Positions 16,371-25,178 of a stretch of DNA of 64,000 nucleotides are shown here, piece by piece. This stretch comes from a virus. The translations under genes and the position numbers were made by a program. The stretch is from IMG/VR virus record IMGVR_UViG_3300024308_000018, positions 1-64,000 of that record, one strand, 5' to 3'. Under the pieces are notes generated by a model, which saw only the letters and a list, made by a program, of their open reading frames with translations, searched no databases and was not told the origin of the DNA. Position 1 is the first letter of the stretch, and each line of letters starts with the position of its first letter.

Positions 16371-17186
16371 TCAGTGGCAGACGTCCACGCCTACCGGTTG
16401 ATTATTGGCGAGCAGGTCGATGCGCTGCTGACGTTTGGGGGCGTGCTCTTCGGGAACGGTGTAGGGAGAAGTGCGAATGTAGTTCCACAACTTCTTGTAC
16501 ATGTTCTTCGCCATGGCAGAGCCACGGACTTCGGCGTAGACGTGTAGCTCTTGCAGCAGAACCTTGATGATGGACTCAACGTGAATGACGCGAGTGCTAC
16601 CGAACGCGACGTCAACGTTCCACGGCTGCGACACCACGACAGTACGAGCCCAGCGGTCGTGAACGAGAGTGCCACCAGCATCCGGACGGCGGCAGTGAGT
16701 GTTGTCATCCACCAGCACGTAGTTTCCGCGACCGGACAGTCCGGAGAAGTGGGACTCCATGAATTCGTGCTTGGAGACCGACGAGGGAACGGCGACGACT
16801 TGCGGAGTTGCGGTCGGCACGTGCTTGGCGAAGAACTCTTCGGTAAATCGCTGGCCGTCTTCGTGGTAACCGCGATGCGTGAGCACGAAGTGCGGGTACT
16901 CGATGTAGCTCAGAGCTTTCAGCAGATACTCGGCACCCGGCAGCAGCGGAGCTTCGCGCATGAACGTTGCATCTTGCAACGCAGTGTTTTGATACTTGCG
17001 CTCAATCAGATCGTCACCTAGAGACAGCGTTGGGCACGCCAAGCACTTGGCCTCGTTGGCGCCTGCGGCTACCGCCACCTTGGTGAACCATGAGCGGGTA
17101 TCGACCAGCGTGTCGTCGGCGTCCAGAGCCAGTACCGGAAGATGGTGATGAATGTCAGCAGCGAACTTGAAAGTGAAGTTAGACAT
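16371..17186 (-). CDS. HAD-family 5'(3')-nucleotidase-like
   Basis: 271 residues from the ATG at 17186, which overlaps the TGA of the gene upstream (TGATG). HAD motif I is 'LALDADDTLVDT' (nucleophile Asp22, acid/base Asp24), motif II Thr in 'FVLTHRG', a Lys in 'SVSKHEFM', and motif III in 'NYVLVDDNTH'. This matches small HAD phosphatases of the 5'(3')-deoxyribonucleotidase type, which dephosphorylate dNMPs. The ~80 C-terminal residues are extra and basic. With the HD gene next to it, a nucleotide-pool function is probable; a polynucleotide 3'-phosphatase is another option. Confidence 0.7.
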   Translation of the reverse strand: MSNFTFKFAADIHHHLPVLALDADDTLVDTRSWFTKVAVAAGANEAKCLACPTLSLGDDLIERKYQNTALQDATFMREAPLLPGAEYLLKALSYIEYPHFVLTHRGYHEDGQRFTEEFFAKHVPTATPQVVAVPSSVSKHEFMESHFSGLSGRGNYVLVDDNTHCRRPDAGGTLVHDRWARTVVVSQPWNVDVAFGSTRVIHVESIIKVLLQELHVYAEVRGSAMAKNMYKKLWNYIRTSPYTVPEEHAPKRQQRIDLLANNQPVGVDVCH

Positions 17187-17920
17187 CAGTGATGAATTCC
17201 GTTGATGATGTAGGTTTGGTCGTTACTGCGTATCGCTACGCATGAATAGCGTGTGGTGCTTTGCGGATCGTCTGACGGCACTACAGATACCGCCACGCTG
17301 TCCGGTCGGCCACCGCACATATAAGAAATAAGTATGAACAGGCGGAACGTTACGCACTCTTCAGTGTTCAGCGGGGCCCCGTGCTTGAGGCCGTCCTCGA
17401 CAATGCTTGAGCACGCTGCCGCAATCCTGTCCCCATACTCTGGGTTCCGCGTGCGCAGCGCCACAAGGTAATCAACCACAGAGACGTTGTTGTAGTCCTT
17501 GAGGTCGGTCATTGTGGAGCGCCGCGCGTACTGAATGGAGCGCGTTGTCTTCGGCACCACGTAGTCCCATGGCATTTCACGCAGCTCTTCCTGAGTGATT
17601 CCAGACAGCTCGCTCATACGGCGGCGTGCCGTGGAGTTGCGGTGGTTGTAACGGTCACAGCCCAGCATCCGGTTCGCCATGTTGTAGCGAATCGGCGACG
17701 GGAACAGTGCTGCGATCCACAGGTAACCATGCTCAGGCGCATGGAAGTTGGATTCAACGAGGGAGAACATTGCGCTCATTGGATCCGGACTTTCCATGAT
17801 CTGGGTGCGCCACTGCTGCCAGCTGTGATACGCGAACCCTGTCAGAGGAATGTATGTGGCAGGTACGCCACCACGAATCCAGCTAGTGGGGATGCCTCGG
17901 TGTTTGGGGAACAGCTTCAT
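17186..17920 (-). CDS. Unknown protein, paralogous trio member 3
   Basis: 244 residues; the ATG at 17920 overlaps the TAA of the gene upstream (TAATG). It shares a pattern with the next two genes upstream: a hydrophobic 'hxxLhPxxxRxxxAxxhL' block (here LWIAALFPSPIRYNMANRML) and a C-terminal 'R.F...SYMCGGRPD.VAVSVVP' block where the others have 'LRLFLEFMFGFVCYP...ISITP'. It ends with a small beta domain. No enzyme motif is seen. The trio was probably formed by tandem duplication with strong divergence. Confidence 0.75.
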   Translation of the reverse strand: MKLFPKHRGIPTSWIRGGVPATYIPLTGFAYHSWQQWRTQIMESPDPMSAMFSLVESNFHAPEHGYLWIAALFPSPIRYNMANRMLGCDRYNHRNSTARRRMSELSGITQEELREMPWDYVVPKTTRSIQYARRSTMTDLKDYNNVSVVDYLVALRTRNPEYGDRIAAACSSIVEDGLKHGAPLNTEECVTFRLFILISYMCGGRPDSVAVSVVPSDDPQSTTRYSCVAIRSNDQTYIINGIHH

Positions 17921-18495
17921 TACTTGCACTCCGCGACAGTAGACCAATCGAAGTTGAGATCGAACTGGTTGGGCTCTTGGATCACCACGTCACCTGACGG
18001 GAACTTCAGCACGATGCGCTCGGGGGTAATCTCGATCTCGTCCATAGAAGGCGCGGCCCCGTAGACGTAATCAAGAAACAAGCGCAGCACCGCTTTCAAC
18101 TTCCACTCTTCGACGTTCGCGTAATCAGCCGCATTGCGCAGCGAGGTAATGCCGCAGCGAATGCGCGCGTACATTGACTTGTACTCGTCTTCGATGTGCG
18201 CCATGTAATCTGGCAGTTCCATGAACACCGTCGGGCGCATGTAGTAGCGGCACTTGACGCTCTTCCCTGCCGAGCGTGAGATGGCAACGCGCTTGCAAAG
18301 GTGGTGGCCAAAGTGCATTGGTGGCAGCAGACCCGCCAACATCGTGATACTGAACGTTGACATGCCGTACTTGGTGCGGTCGAGCCAGTCGTAGGTGAAG
18401 TTCACCGGAGACGTGGTTACCAGCAGGGAGCCCAGCATTTCATCGCCAAAGTAGGCCATCGCTTTATGGAGGTAAGGCAAACTTATTTTCGACAT
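17920..18495 (-). CDS. Unknown protein, paralogous trio member 2
   Basis: 191 residues if translation starts at the second of two adjacent ATGs (18495, six bases after GAGG); 192 if at 18498. Family blocks: 'ITMLAGLLPPMHFGHHLCKRV', 'YKSMYARIRCGI' and 'VLRLFLDYVYGAAPSMDEIEITPE', then a short beta domain. It resembles the neighbours at 17186 and 18504. No known family. Confidence 0.75.
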   Translation of the reverse strand: MSKISLPYLHKAMAYFGDEMLGSLLVTTSPVNFTYDWLDRTKYGMSTFSITMLAGLLPPMHFGHHLCKRVAISRSAGKSVKCRYYMRPTVFMELPDYMAHIEDEYKSMYARIRCGITSLRNAADYANVEEWKLKAVLRLFLDYVYGAAPSMDEIEITPERIVLKFPSGDVVIQEPNQFDLNFDWSTVAECK

Positions 18496-18503
18496 CATTC
18501 ACC

Positions 18504-19070
18504 TCACAGCGGGCCGTCGTAGATGGAGAAGCTGGGGCCTGCGGGATCCGCGTACAGCTCAATCTTGGCCCAGCCGACTTTTACCACGCCGTTTTCTCTG
18601 GTCTTCGGAGTGATGGAGATGTCGAACGCGTGGGGATAGCACACGAACCCGAACATGAATTCGAGGAACAGACGCAACCGCGATTGCAGGTAGTTGTCGC
18701 TCGGGGAATCCAAGTGGTCGTAGATAATCTCGCGCACGCCGTCACCCCAGCGATTGATTCGATCCAACTCATACTTGGGCAGCGTGCCGCCCAAGTGGTC
18801 GCGCAGTGTATCGAAATCTTCAACGCGCTTGGTGCGGTGCTTGCCTATGTAGAATGGCGCGACGGGCGGCAGCAACTTCTTCTTGGTGTCGAGAAGTTCG
18901 CGGGCCACACGCTCGCGGGCCGTGTACGGGTACAACAGCATCAGGACGTCCACGGTCGTCGCACTACGTCCGAATGTGTTGAGGATTGTTTCTATAGTTG
19001 AGGATGGGGCATCTGCGTCGAGCAACCAGTCAACGCGTGCGCCAAACATTTCTATCACTTTGTGTCTCAT
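18504..19070 (-). CDS. Unknown protein, paralogous trio member 1
   Basis: 188 residues from the ATG at 19070. Family blocks: 'VDVLMLLYPYTARERVARELL', 'GVREIIYDHL', 'RLRLFLEFMFGFVCYPHAFDISITP', and a C-terminal beta hairpin. It starts with a short amphipathic segment. Together with the two downstream genes it forms a divergent tandem family; function unknown. Confidence 0.75.
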   Translation of the reverse strand: MRHKVIEMFGARVDWLLDADAPSSTIETILNTFGRSATTVDVLMLLYPYTARERVARELLDTKKKLLPPVAPFYIGKHRTKRVEDFDTLRDHLGGTLPKYELDRINRWGDGVREIIYDHLDSPSDNYLQSRLRLFLEFMFGFVCYPHAFDISITPKTRENGVVKVGWAKIELYADPAGPSFSIYDGPL

Positions 19071-19083
19071 GGGAAGTACCGTA

Positions 19084-20250
19084 TCAGTCTACACTGCAAT
19101 TGGAGGAAGATTCACTGCCCCAGCTTGTGGACGGGGAGGCGTCTCGACAAACAGGGGACGGGTCGGGCTCGCGATAGGTCGGCGTCGGGTCGGGAGCGCG
19201 GTAGCACGGCTCAGGGTCAGCAATGCTGAGGCCGTGCGCAATGTCATTGGCAACCGCGTCATCACCTGCACGTCCAAGTTTGAACGCGGGGCTTTCGTGC
19301 GGTGAGCTAACGAGATTGTCAGCGATGGAGGCCGCCAGTGCGACATCAGCAATCGTCATGCCATCCTGTTGCCGAACGTTGCCATGGTAGTGAATGCGCG
19401 TGAGATCAATGTGGTTGATAGAGTAAGTGTCGGGAGCTTGCGCGCTTGTGCGTCCTGTCGAGGTGGGCCCCGCTGGTGCATTACGACGCGGGGCTTCTGC
19501 CCGCTCCTTCGGTTTCCACGCCGGAACTTCCATAGTGCCTTCGAAGTATTCCGGCACGCGATCATAAAAGGAAGTGAAGCCGATGCGATTGTCGATAACT
19601 GCTGGGATACCGATAACGAACGACAAGTGCCCGGACGGGGACAGCAGCGTGAGGATCATTGAACGCAACAAACGCACGGTAGTCACCAGACCTATGTGGG
19701 GAGGTAGGTTGGCTTTAATCAGGTTGGTCAGCGCAATGACTTCCGACGGTAGCCACTTGCCATCGACAATGGGAGGACGGCAGTTATTTTTGCAGTAGCT
19801 GGACGCGGTTGGTGCGGCGTTCGTGTAGCGTCCGGACACATGCCCGTAGACATGCGGAGTCTGTGTAGCAACCAGAGCAGAGAACATGAAAGCATTGTGG
19901 GCGAACCGCGCGGGTAGCACCTGCACTTTCTGACTGAAAGGGATCCAGCTTGTACGTTCCCAGCATGCTTGCTTGGTCAGCAGCTTGAGCAAGCGATTGC
20001 GGCGCTCGGCATCTGTGGGAACCCAGAACTCAACGAACGCCTTCAGTTGGTCGTCGGCACTGGTTATGCCTTTGAGGTGACGATGCGTAATGTCCAACGC
20101 TACGTCAATCGGGTGATGCAGCATCCACGTTGCATGACGCTTCTTTACCTCGGCCTCGCTGCGGGGAATTGCGTGCAGCTGATCCCAGAACTCGTCTGCA
20201 AGGTTGATGGGGCGAGGCGGGGCTGACAGACTGCGGAACAATGTTCTCAT
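19084..20250 (-). CDS. Unknown protein with disordered Pro/Ser-rich tail
   Basis: 388 residues from the ATG at 20250, six bases after GGAG. The N-terminal ~230 residues look helical and folded (LLTKQACWERTSWIPFSQKVQ, LIKANLPPHIGLVTTVRLLRSM). From ~240 on the sequence is low-complexity; its end holds repeats such as 'PDPTPTYREPDPSPVCRDASPS' (quoted in part) and finishes in Ser/Asn. It is the first gene after the terminator at 20264-20298. No family is recognised. Confidence 0.75.
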   Translation of the reverse strand: MRTLFRSLSAPPRPINLADEFWDQLHAIPRSEAEVKKRHATWMLHHPIDVALDITHRHLKGITSADDQLKAFVEFWVPTDAERRNRLLKLLTKQACWERTSWIPFSQKVQVLPARFAHNAFMFSALVATQTPHVYGHVSGRYTNAAPTASSYCKNNCRPPIVDGKWLPSEVIALTNLIKANLPPHIGLVTTVRLLRSMILTLLSPSGHLSFVIGIPAVIDNRIGFTSFYDRVPEYFEGTMEVPAWKPKERAEAPRRNAPAGPTSTGRTSAQAPDTYSINHIDLTRIHYHGNVRQQDGMTIADVALAASIADNLVSSPHESPAFKLGRAGDDAVANDIAHGLSIADPEPCYRAPDPTPTYREPDPSPVCRDASPSTSWGSESSSNCSVD

Positions 20251-20263
20251 GATGATCTCCAAT

Positions 20264-20298
20264 GGAAAAAGGGTAGCAGGTTGCCCCACTACCCTTTG
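20264..20298 (-). terminator. Intrinsic terminator
   Basis: Minus strand AAAGGGTAG...CTACCCTTTTT: a 9-bp stem with a 12-base loop and a run of T. It ends the 27630-20313 operon. Confidence 0.85.
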
Positions 20299-20312
20299 TT
20301 TACAGATTTGCG

Positions 20313-22520
20313 TTACATAGTGCCCAGCCCAGAATTGAGCAGCATGCGCACGGCAGCAGGGTTGAAGTCTGCACCGAATCTGTCACGCAATTCCTCTTCG
20401 ATAGTGACGCCATGTTCCTGTGCATCTTCCACCGACTCTTGAACGTTGTACGCTGCTTGCATCAGCGGGAACATTCGGGCCACACGCAAGAACGACGGAA
20501 CGTTGCGGAGAGCTTGCTTCAGCAACGTCAGCATCTTGTTGGCGGTCTTCGGGTCAGCAGCGATTGCATTCATTACCGATCCGAAGGGGCCGCCATTGAA
20601 GTCCTCGGTGTTTGCCAGCGCCATGATACGAACGGGAGCAGCAGAAATCCACGACGTGATTCCAAGCGCGCCCTCAATTTCGCCGCGACCCCCGCTGCCG
20701 TTCAATAGCACGTCGAGACCGATCATTGCCATGGCGGGCTCAGTCCACAGCGCGTCCGGAATAGCATGGAAGAACTCGGGCCCATACTGCGGGCCTGACA
20801 TTGCTCCCTCAAAGGGAAGCATCAGCTTCACCATGAAGTTGCCACGTTTGGTTTCGTCCTTCATGTAATCCGCAATGCGCTTTGCAAGGTACGGACGCAT
20901 AGCGCTGATTGCCGTGTCGTTGGTGTCGTTGGCATACGTGCTATGCACCAGCAACGGCATCAGGTAGCTACCACGGAAAGCAGTCGCCCACTTGTCGGCA
21001 GGCATGCGCTCAATCAGCAGCTTCATCGTTGCTGGGCTGTGCGTACTGCCAGTCGACCGTCCCCTTACAAACTCGTTGTTGGCGGCTTCGACGAACTTCT
21101 TGAACATTGCGGGCATCTTGGTGTCGGGAGCAAGTGCGGCCTCGTAATACGGCGGCAGCTCGTCGACACCTTCATCCGCCCACGTCCGCTTCAAGATTTT
21201 GAGTTCGGCCTTGGTGAGGGTAACGCGGTGCCAGTTGTTGTGCGTGTCGGTCGTCATCAGTGACAACGCCTTCGCCGGAGAGATCCCAAACTTCGGAGCC
21301 GCGTCGAGCAGCGGACGACTGGCTTCCACATCCATCAGCATGGTGTAGAGGCGGGACATTGAAATGTCGCGTTCGGCGCGTACCGTGGAGGCCGCAACCT
21401 TGAACGCGTCAATCTCCGACAGCAGCTTCTGGCCCATCAGAGCGGATACCCGCAGCAGCGCAAGCGCGTCGTGCGTTACGAACGTGCTCGGGTTGTGGCA
21501 ATATCCGCGCGCTGCGATTTCCGCACAGTCCTTATAGGCGAGCGTGACCGCGTTGTCCTCGACGAGGATTCGGATCTTGCGCACGGCGCTCTCGGCCAGC
21601 CGCATATCCATCTCTTTCGAGTTGATCGCGTTGACCAGAGCGTAGAACTCGGACGCATCGGAACCGAACTTGGTCTCGAACATCCCCAACTCTTCCACTA
21701 CGGATTTGGGATTGGCGCGCAGCGACTTTTCCAACTCCTTCAGCGCGGTTGCCGGATCGTAGTTGTCATTGACTACAGTCTTGCGTCCATCGTTGTAGAG
21801 GTCGTCGAGCAGATCCATCGTCATGCCGTAGGGGATGCCGAAGTACGTTGCGTTCACTTCACTGCACCACTTACGCACGGTGTCGAAGAACAGTTGCGAA
21901 CGGGCGCCGTAAATGCCGGACGGGAACAGGCCCTTCTTGCCGTTCTCTGCACGATAGACACGCAGCAAGATACGGGCGCTCGGGCGCTGCAAGTTCAGGT
22001 CGTCTTTGCCCACAAGGTACGCGATGATCGATCCCTGAATGATGTCGTCCTTGACGTACTTGGCGTTGGAGCCGCCGACAAGGTGCATGCAGCTTACCCA
22101 ACCACGATCTGTCGACATGCCCGCCACGTCGTAAGGGTGGCGGGAGATCACGATCATCTGATTGCCTGACGCCGCGTTGCGTGCGTTACTACGCGACTTG
22201 TCGTTGGCGAACACCTTCTGCAACTCCGGCGTCAGCAGCTTACCGATCTTGATGCGACGTTTACCGCTGGCGTCCACGGCGATCCCCGTGATGTAGTCCT
22301 CGACAACGTAACCCTTTTCCGCAACTGACTTCTGGATTGCTTCAGGTACTGGGGCGTAAGCCACACGTTTTGCACCAGCCACTAGCGGCAAGTGGATGCG
22401 GTAGTTATTACGGTCACCAGTGTACTTGCGAAACAGATCGGCGTAGCGTTCTTTGTTCCACCCCTTCACGTACTGTCGGTATTGGCTGGGTTTCAGCGCC
22501 GACGTTGAGATGTTGATCAT
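20313..22520 (-). CDS. Large 'STSALKPSQY' protein, paralogue B
   Basis: 735 residues from the ATG at 22520. The first ~245 residues are strongly similar to those of the next gene upstream: MINISTSALKPSQYRQ, 'GYVVEDYITGIAVD..GKRRIKIGKLL', 'VISRHPYDVAGMSTDRGWVSCMHL', 'GSIIAYLVGKDDLNLQRPSARILLRV' and 'GLFPSGIYGA'. A conserved 'TDRGW.SCM' segment contains a Cys that could be catalytic or metal-binding. The remaining ~490 residues are helical and diverge from the paralogue. The short start motif is shared with four other proteins in this operon. No enzyme family is certain. The protein may be packaged in the virion and ejected into the host (inference from the shared tag). Confidence 0.85.
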   Translation of the reverse strand: MINISTSALKPSQYRQYVKGWNKERYADLFRKYTGDRNNYRIHLPLVAGAKRVAYAPVPEAIQKSVAEKGYVVEDYITGIAVDASGKRRIKIGKLLTPELQKVFANDKSRSNARNAASGNQMIVISRHPYDVAGMSTDRGWVSCMHLVGGSNAKYVKDDIIQGSIIAYLVGKDDLNLQRPSARILLRVYRAENGKKGLFPSGIYGARSQLFFDTVRKWCSEVNATYFGIPYGMTMDLLDDLYNDGRKTVVNDNYDPATALKELEKSLRANPKSVVEELGMFETKFGSDASEFYALVNAINSKEMDMRLAESAVRKIRILVEDNAVTLAYKDCAEIAARGYCHNPSTFVTHDALALLRVSALMGQKLLSEIDAFKVAASTVRAERDISMSRLYTMLMDVEASRPLLDAAPKFGISPAKALSLMTTDTHNNWHRVTLTKAELKILKRTWADEGVDELPPYYEAALAPDTKMPAMFKKFVEAANNEFVRGRSTGSTHSPATMKLLIERMPADKWATAFRGSYLMPLLVHSTYANDTNDTAISAMRPYLAKRIADYMKDETKRGNFMVKLMLPFEGAMSGPQYGPEFFHAIPDALWTEPAMAMIGLDVLLNGSGGRGEIEGALGITSWISAAPVRIMALANTEDFNGGPFGSVMNAIAADPKTANKMLTLLKQALRNVPSFLRVARMFPLMQAAYNVQESVEDAQEHGVTIEEELRDRFGADFNPAAVRMLLNSGLGTM

Positions 22521-22523
22521 TGA

Positions 22524-25169
22524 TTACTCCTGTGCCAGTCCAATAAGGGCTGCGGCGTAACGGGTGACGTCAGCCGGATTTGGCTTACGGGGCGAGAGGC
22601 GGCGGCGAAGTCCCGGCTCAATCGCGAGTTCGACACGACGCTGTAGCGAGACGTCTTCTTCGAAGTCTTCCTCTTCGTCAGCCACCAAGCGGTCAATCAT
22701 GCTTTGGATGCCTGCTTTGACTTTGTAGGTAAAGGTCTCGTTACCTATGGCAGCACGCAGCTTAGGCGGCAGCTTCGCCATGAAGGCGGTAACGCCCTCT
22801 TCCAGCTGCTTCCATGCAGGGCTCGCGATAGTGTCGAGCAGCTGGATCGGCAGTAACCGCTCGATGTAGTCGATGCGCCCTTTGTCGTCAAAGTCTTCGC
22901 TATCGAAGATGTAGTGCAGGGCCAGCAGCATCTCCATCTCTGGAGTCCGCCGCTTCGGCAACGCTGCCGTCAGTATCCGAGCAGAGTCAATACCTAGCGC
23001 ATGGTCGCACCCAGTAACGAAAGGAATTGCCACCATCAGATACGGAGCAAGCGGAGATCCCAGCGCCACAATCTGCGTATGCGACAGACCATGATACGAG
23101 ATGTCGACCTCGTTGTTCGGGTCGTGGGAGTTGAACATCTTCTCCATAGTGACCAACGCTGCATCTTCGGTGCTGATACTTGCGATCATTGCCGCGCGCA
23201 TAGTCTTGGACAATTTCTTGAACAGTGCGCTGTTGCCGAAGAGTGGGCTGCTCTTACGTGTGTGCATCAGGCCGCGCTTCTCCCCAGTGTAGAGGGATTC
23301 CGCAACACGAATCAGAATATCACTGCCGAGCAATGCGGGGTCTGAAGGTGCAGCCGCCGTCCATTCTTCAATGAACTTGGCTACGTTGTATCCCTCGCGG
23401 CGGATATGGGCGGCCAGCAACGCAACAGCGATGGAGGTTTTGTTGCCTGCCTTCAGGGTCTCAATCACCGATTCCAGACTCTTGGCGTTTAGGGCGGAGC
23501 GCAAGGTTCCCACAGATCTGCTCATGGGCATGGCGTTCACGCGAGCGAACGCAATAAACTCCGGCTTCGGATTGAACTGGGGAGCGTAGCTAATGCGCAT
23601 ACCGCTGATGTCCACAAGCCCATCCTTACCAACTTGCTTGAGCAGCTGCTTGATCGTAATGCGGCCTCGGCAGTAGTTGGCAAACTGTGCGAGCAGGTAG
23701 TCGTCGGATCCTTCTTCAAAGGACGCTGCAAGTTTCTTTGCATCCTCTTCTTCAAGGTAGAGGCCGAACAGAAGGTCGGCAACATTGGCCCCATCCCGAT
23801 CAGAAAGAGCGTCGACGTATGACGGCTCGTTCGAATAGATGTTCTCACCCTGATACTGCGCTAACTTGAACAGGTCTTTGATGAAGGTGACGACATCATC
23901 TCCGGAGTACGGGCTACTCTTGAAGTGATCGGAGGACAGACTAAACACCAGTGACTCAAAGCCTTTAATCTCCATCCACGTGTTAAACTGCTTGAAGACT
24001 TTGATGTTCGGCTCCCGCTTCGTCGCATTGGTGCGGGCCAGCGAGATCATCTGGGCGATGCAGCTAGTCAGGTACTCACGACTTGCGTCCGGCAGTCGCT
24101 GCACGTTGGTTATCAAGTTCTGGTCGCGCAGATGAATCATAGCACGCGGCACAAACACCGAACGTATGGCTTTCACCGAAGAGGGGTACTTGGCCTCGAA
24201 CACCTTGGCAGATTGAATAACGCTGTCTGCTTGCTTGGCGCTGGCATCGTATGAATTTGGATCAAACCCAGCGGCGCGCGCTTCACGGTCTGCCATGTTG
24301 TCCACGAGAACCACATAGGTATTGCGAAGTACCGCTTCTGAAATTTTGGATGGTGCGGTAGGTGCGTCGAGCAACGTGCGGATATTGGCAGCAGCGGTAT
24401 CCTCTTGCGGCAGGTGCGTCTCACGGGTCGCTGAGTCCGGATACAGCGACGAGAGCATTTTCATGGTCGTGCCGTAGGGGATCTTGAAGAACTTGGAGTT
24501 CACTTCACTGCACCACTTGGAGACCGTTAGGGCAAACGCGTCCGGCGCAGTTCCGTACACTCCTGACGGGAACAGTCCGATCTTGCCCTTGGCCTTGAAC
24601 ACGCGCATCAGGATTCTGGCTTTAGGTGACTGGATATTCAAGTCAGTGGCATCGACAAGATACGCAATGAGCGAGCCTTCTTTGACATCCTTGTTGACGT
24701 AGTGCTTGTTCTGACCGTCGATCAGATTCATGCAGCTAGTCCAGCCACGGTCAGTCGACATGCCAGCAACGTCATAAGGGTGACGCGAAATAACAACGGT
24801 CAGAGCACCAGACTTCTGCTTTGCCGCGCCCCGGCGTTTGTCGTTAGCAAACTCCTGCGCCACGTCGGAAGACTTCAGGATCTTACCGATGCGCACGCGG
24901 CGTTTACCAGTAGCGGAGTCCACGGCATAACCGCCGATGTAATCGTCAACGATGTAGCCAGCAGATTCCACGGCGGCCTTGACTGACGGCAGCGGCTCCA
25001 CTGGCTTTGCATCACGCGCTAAGGTCTTAGCAAGAGGCAGTGAGAAGCGGTATGCTTTAGGATCCGAAGTGTAGGCAGCAAATATGTCTGCGTACCGTCC
25101 CTTATCCCAGCCGCGCACAAACTTGCGATACTGGCTCGGCTTCAACGCCGATGTTGAAATATGAAGCAT
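22524..25169 (-). CDS. Large 'STSALKPSQY' protein, paralogue A
   Basis: 881 residues from the ATG at 25169. Homologous to the downstream gene in residues 1-~245 (MLHISTSALKPSQYRKF, 'GYIVDDYIGGYAVDSATGKRRVRIG', 'VISRHPYDVAGMSTDRGWTSCMNL', 'GSLIAYLVDATDLNIQSPKARILMRV', 'GLFPSGVYG'). The C-terminal ~630 residues are helical with little low complexity and end with 'DEEEDFEEDVSLQRRVELAIEPGLRRR' (quoted in part). The gene is three bases upstream of its paralogue. A conserved N-terminal module with different C-terminal bodies suggests a common activity or targeting domain with variable partners. Confidence 0.85.
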   Translation of the reverse strand: MLHISTSALKPSQYRKFVRGWDKGRYADIFAAYTSDPKAYRFSLPLAKTLARDAKPVEPLPSVKAAVESAGYIVDDYIGGYAVDSATGKRRVRIGKILKSSDVAQEFANDKRRGAAKQKSGALTVVISRHPYDVAGMSTDRGWTSCMNLIDGQNKHYVNKDVKEGSLIAYLVDATDLNIQSPKARILMRVFKAKGKIGLFPSGVYGTAPDAFALTVSKWCSEVNSKFFKIPYGTTMKMLSSLYPDSATRETHLPQEDTAAANIRTLLDAPTAPSKISEAVLRNTYVVLVDNMADREARAAGFDPNSYDASAKQADSVIQSAKVFEAKYPSSVKAIRSVFVPRAMIHLRDQNLITNVQRLPDASREYLTSCIAQMISLARTNATKREPNIKVFKQFNTWMEIKGFESLVFSLSSDHFKSSPYSGDDVVTFIKDLFKLAQYQGENIYSNEPSYVDALSDRDGANVADLLFGLYLEEEDAKKLAASFEEGSDDYLLAQFANYCRGRITIKQLLKQVGKDGLVDISGMRISYAPQFNPKPEFIAFARVNAMPMSRSVGTLRSALNAKSLESVIETLKAGNKTSIAVALLAAHIRREGYNVAKFIEEWTAAAPSDPALLGSDILIRVAESLYTGEKRGLMHTRKSSPLFGNSALFKKLSKTMRAAMIASISTEDAALVTMEKMFNSHDPNNEVDISYHGLSHTQIVALGSPLAPYLMVAIPFVTGCDHALGIDSARILTAALPKRRTPEMEMLLALHYIFDSEDFDDKGRIDYIERLLPIQLLDTIASPAWKQLEEGVTAFMAKLPPKLRAAIGNETFTYKVKAGIQSMIDRLVADEEEDFEEDVSLQRRVELAIEPGLRRRLSPRKPNPADVTRYAAALIGLAQE

Positions 25170-25178
25170 GGAATTTCC

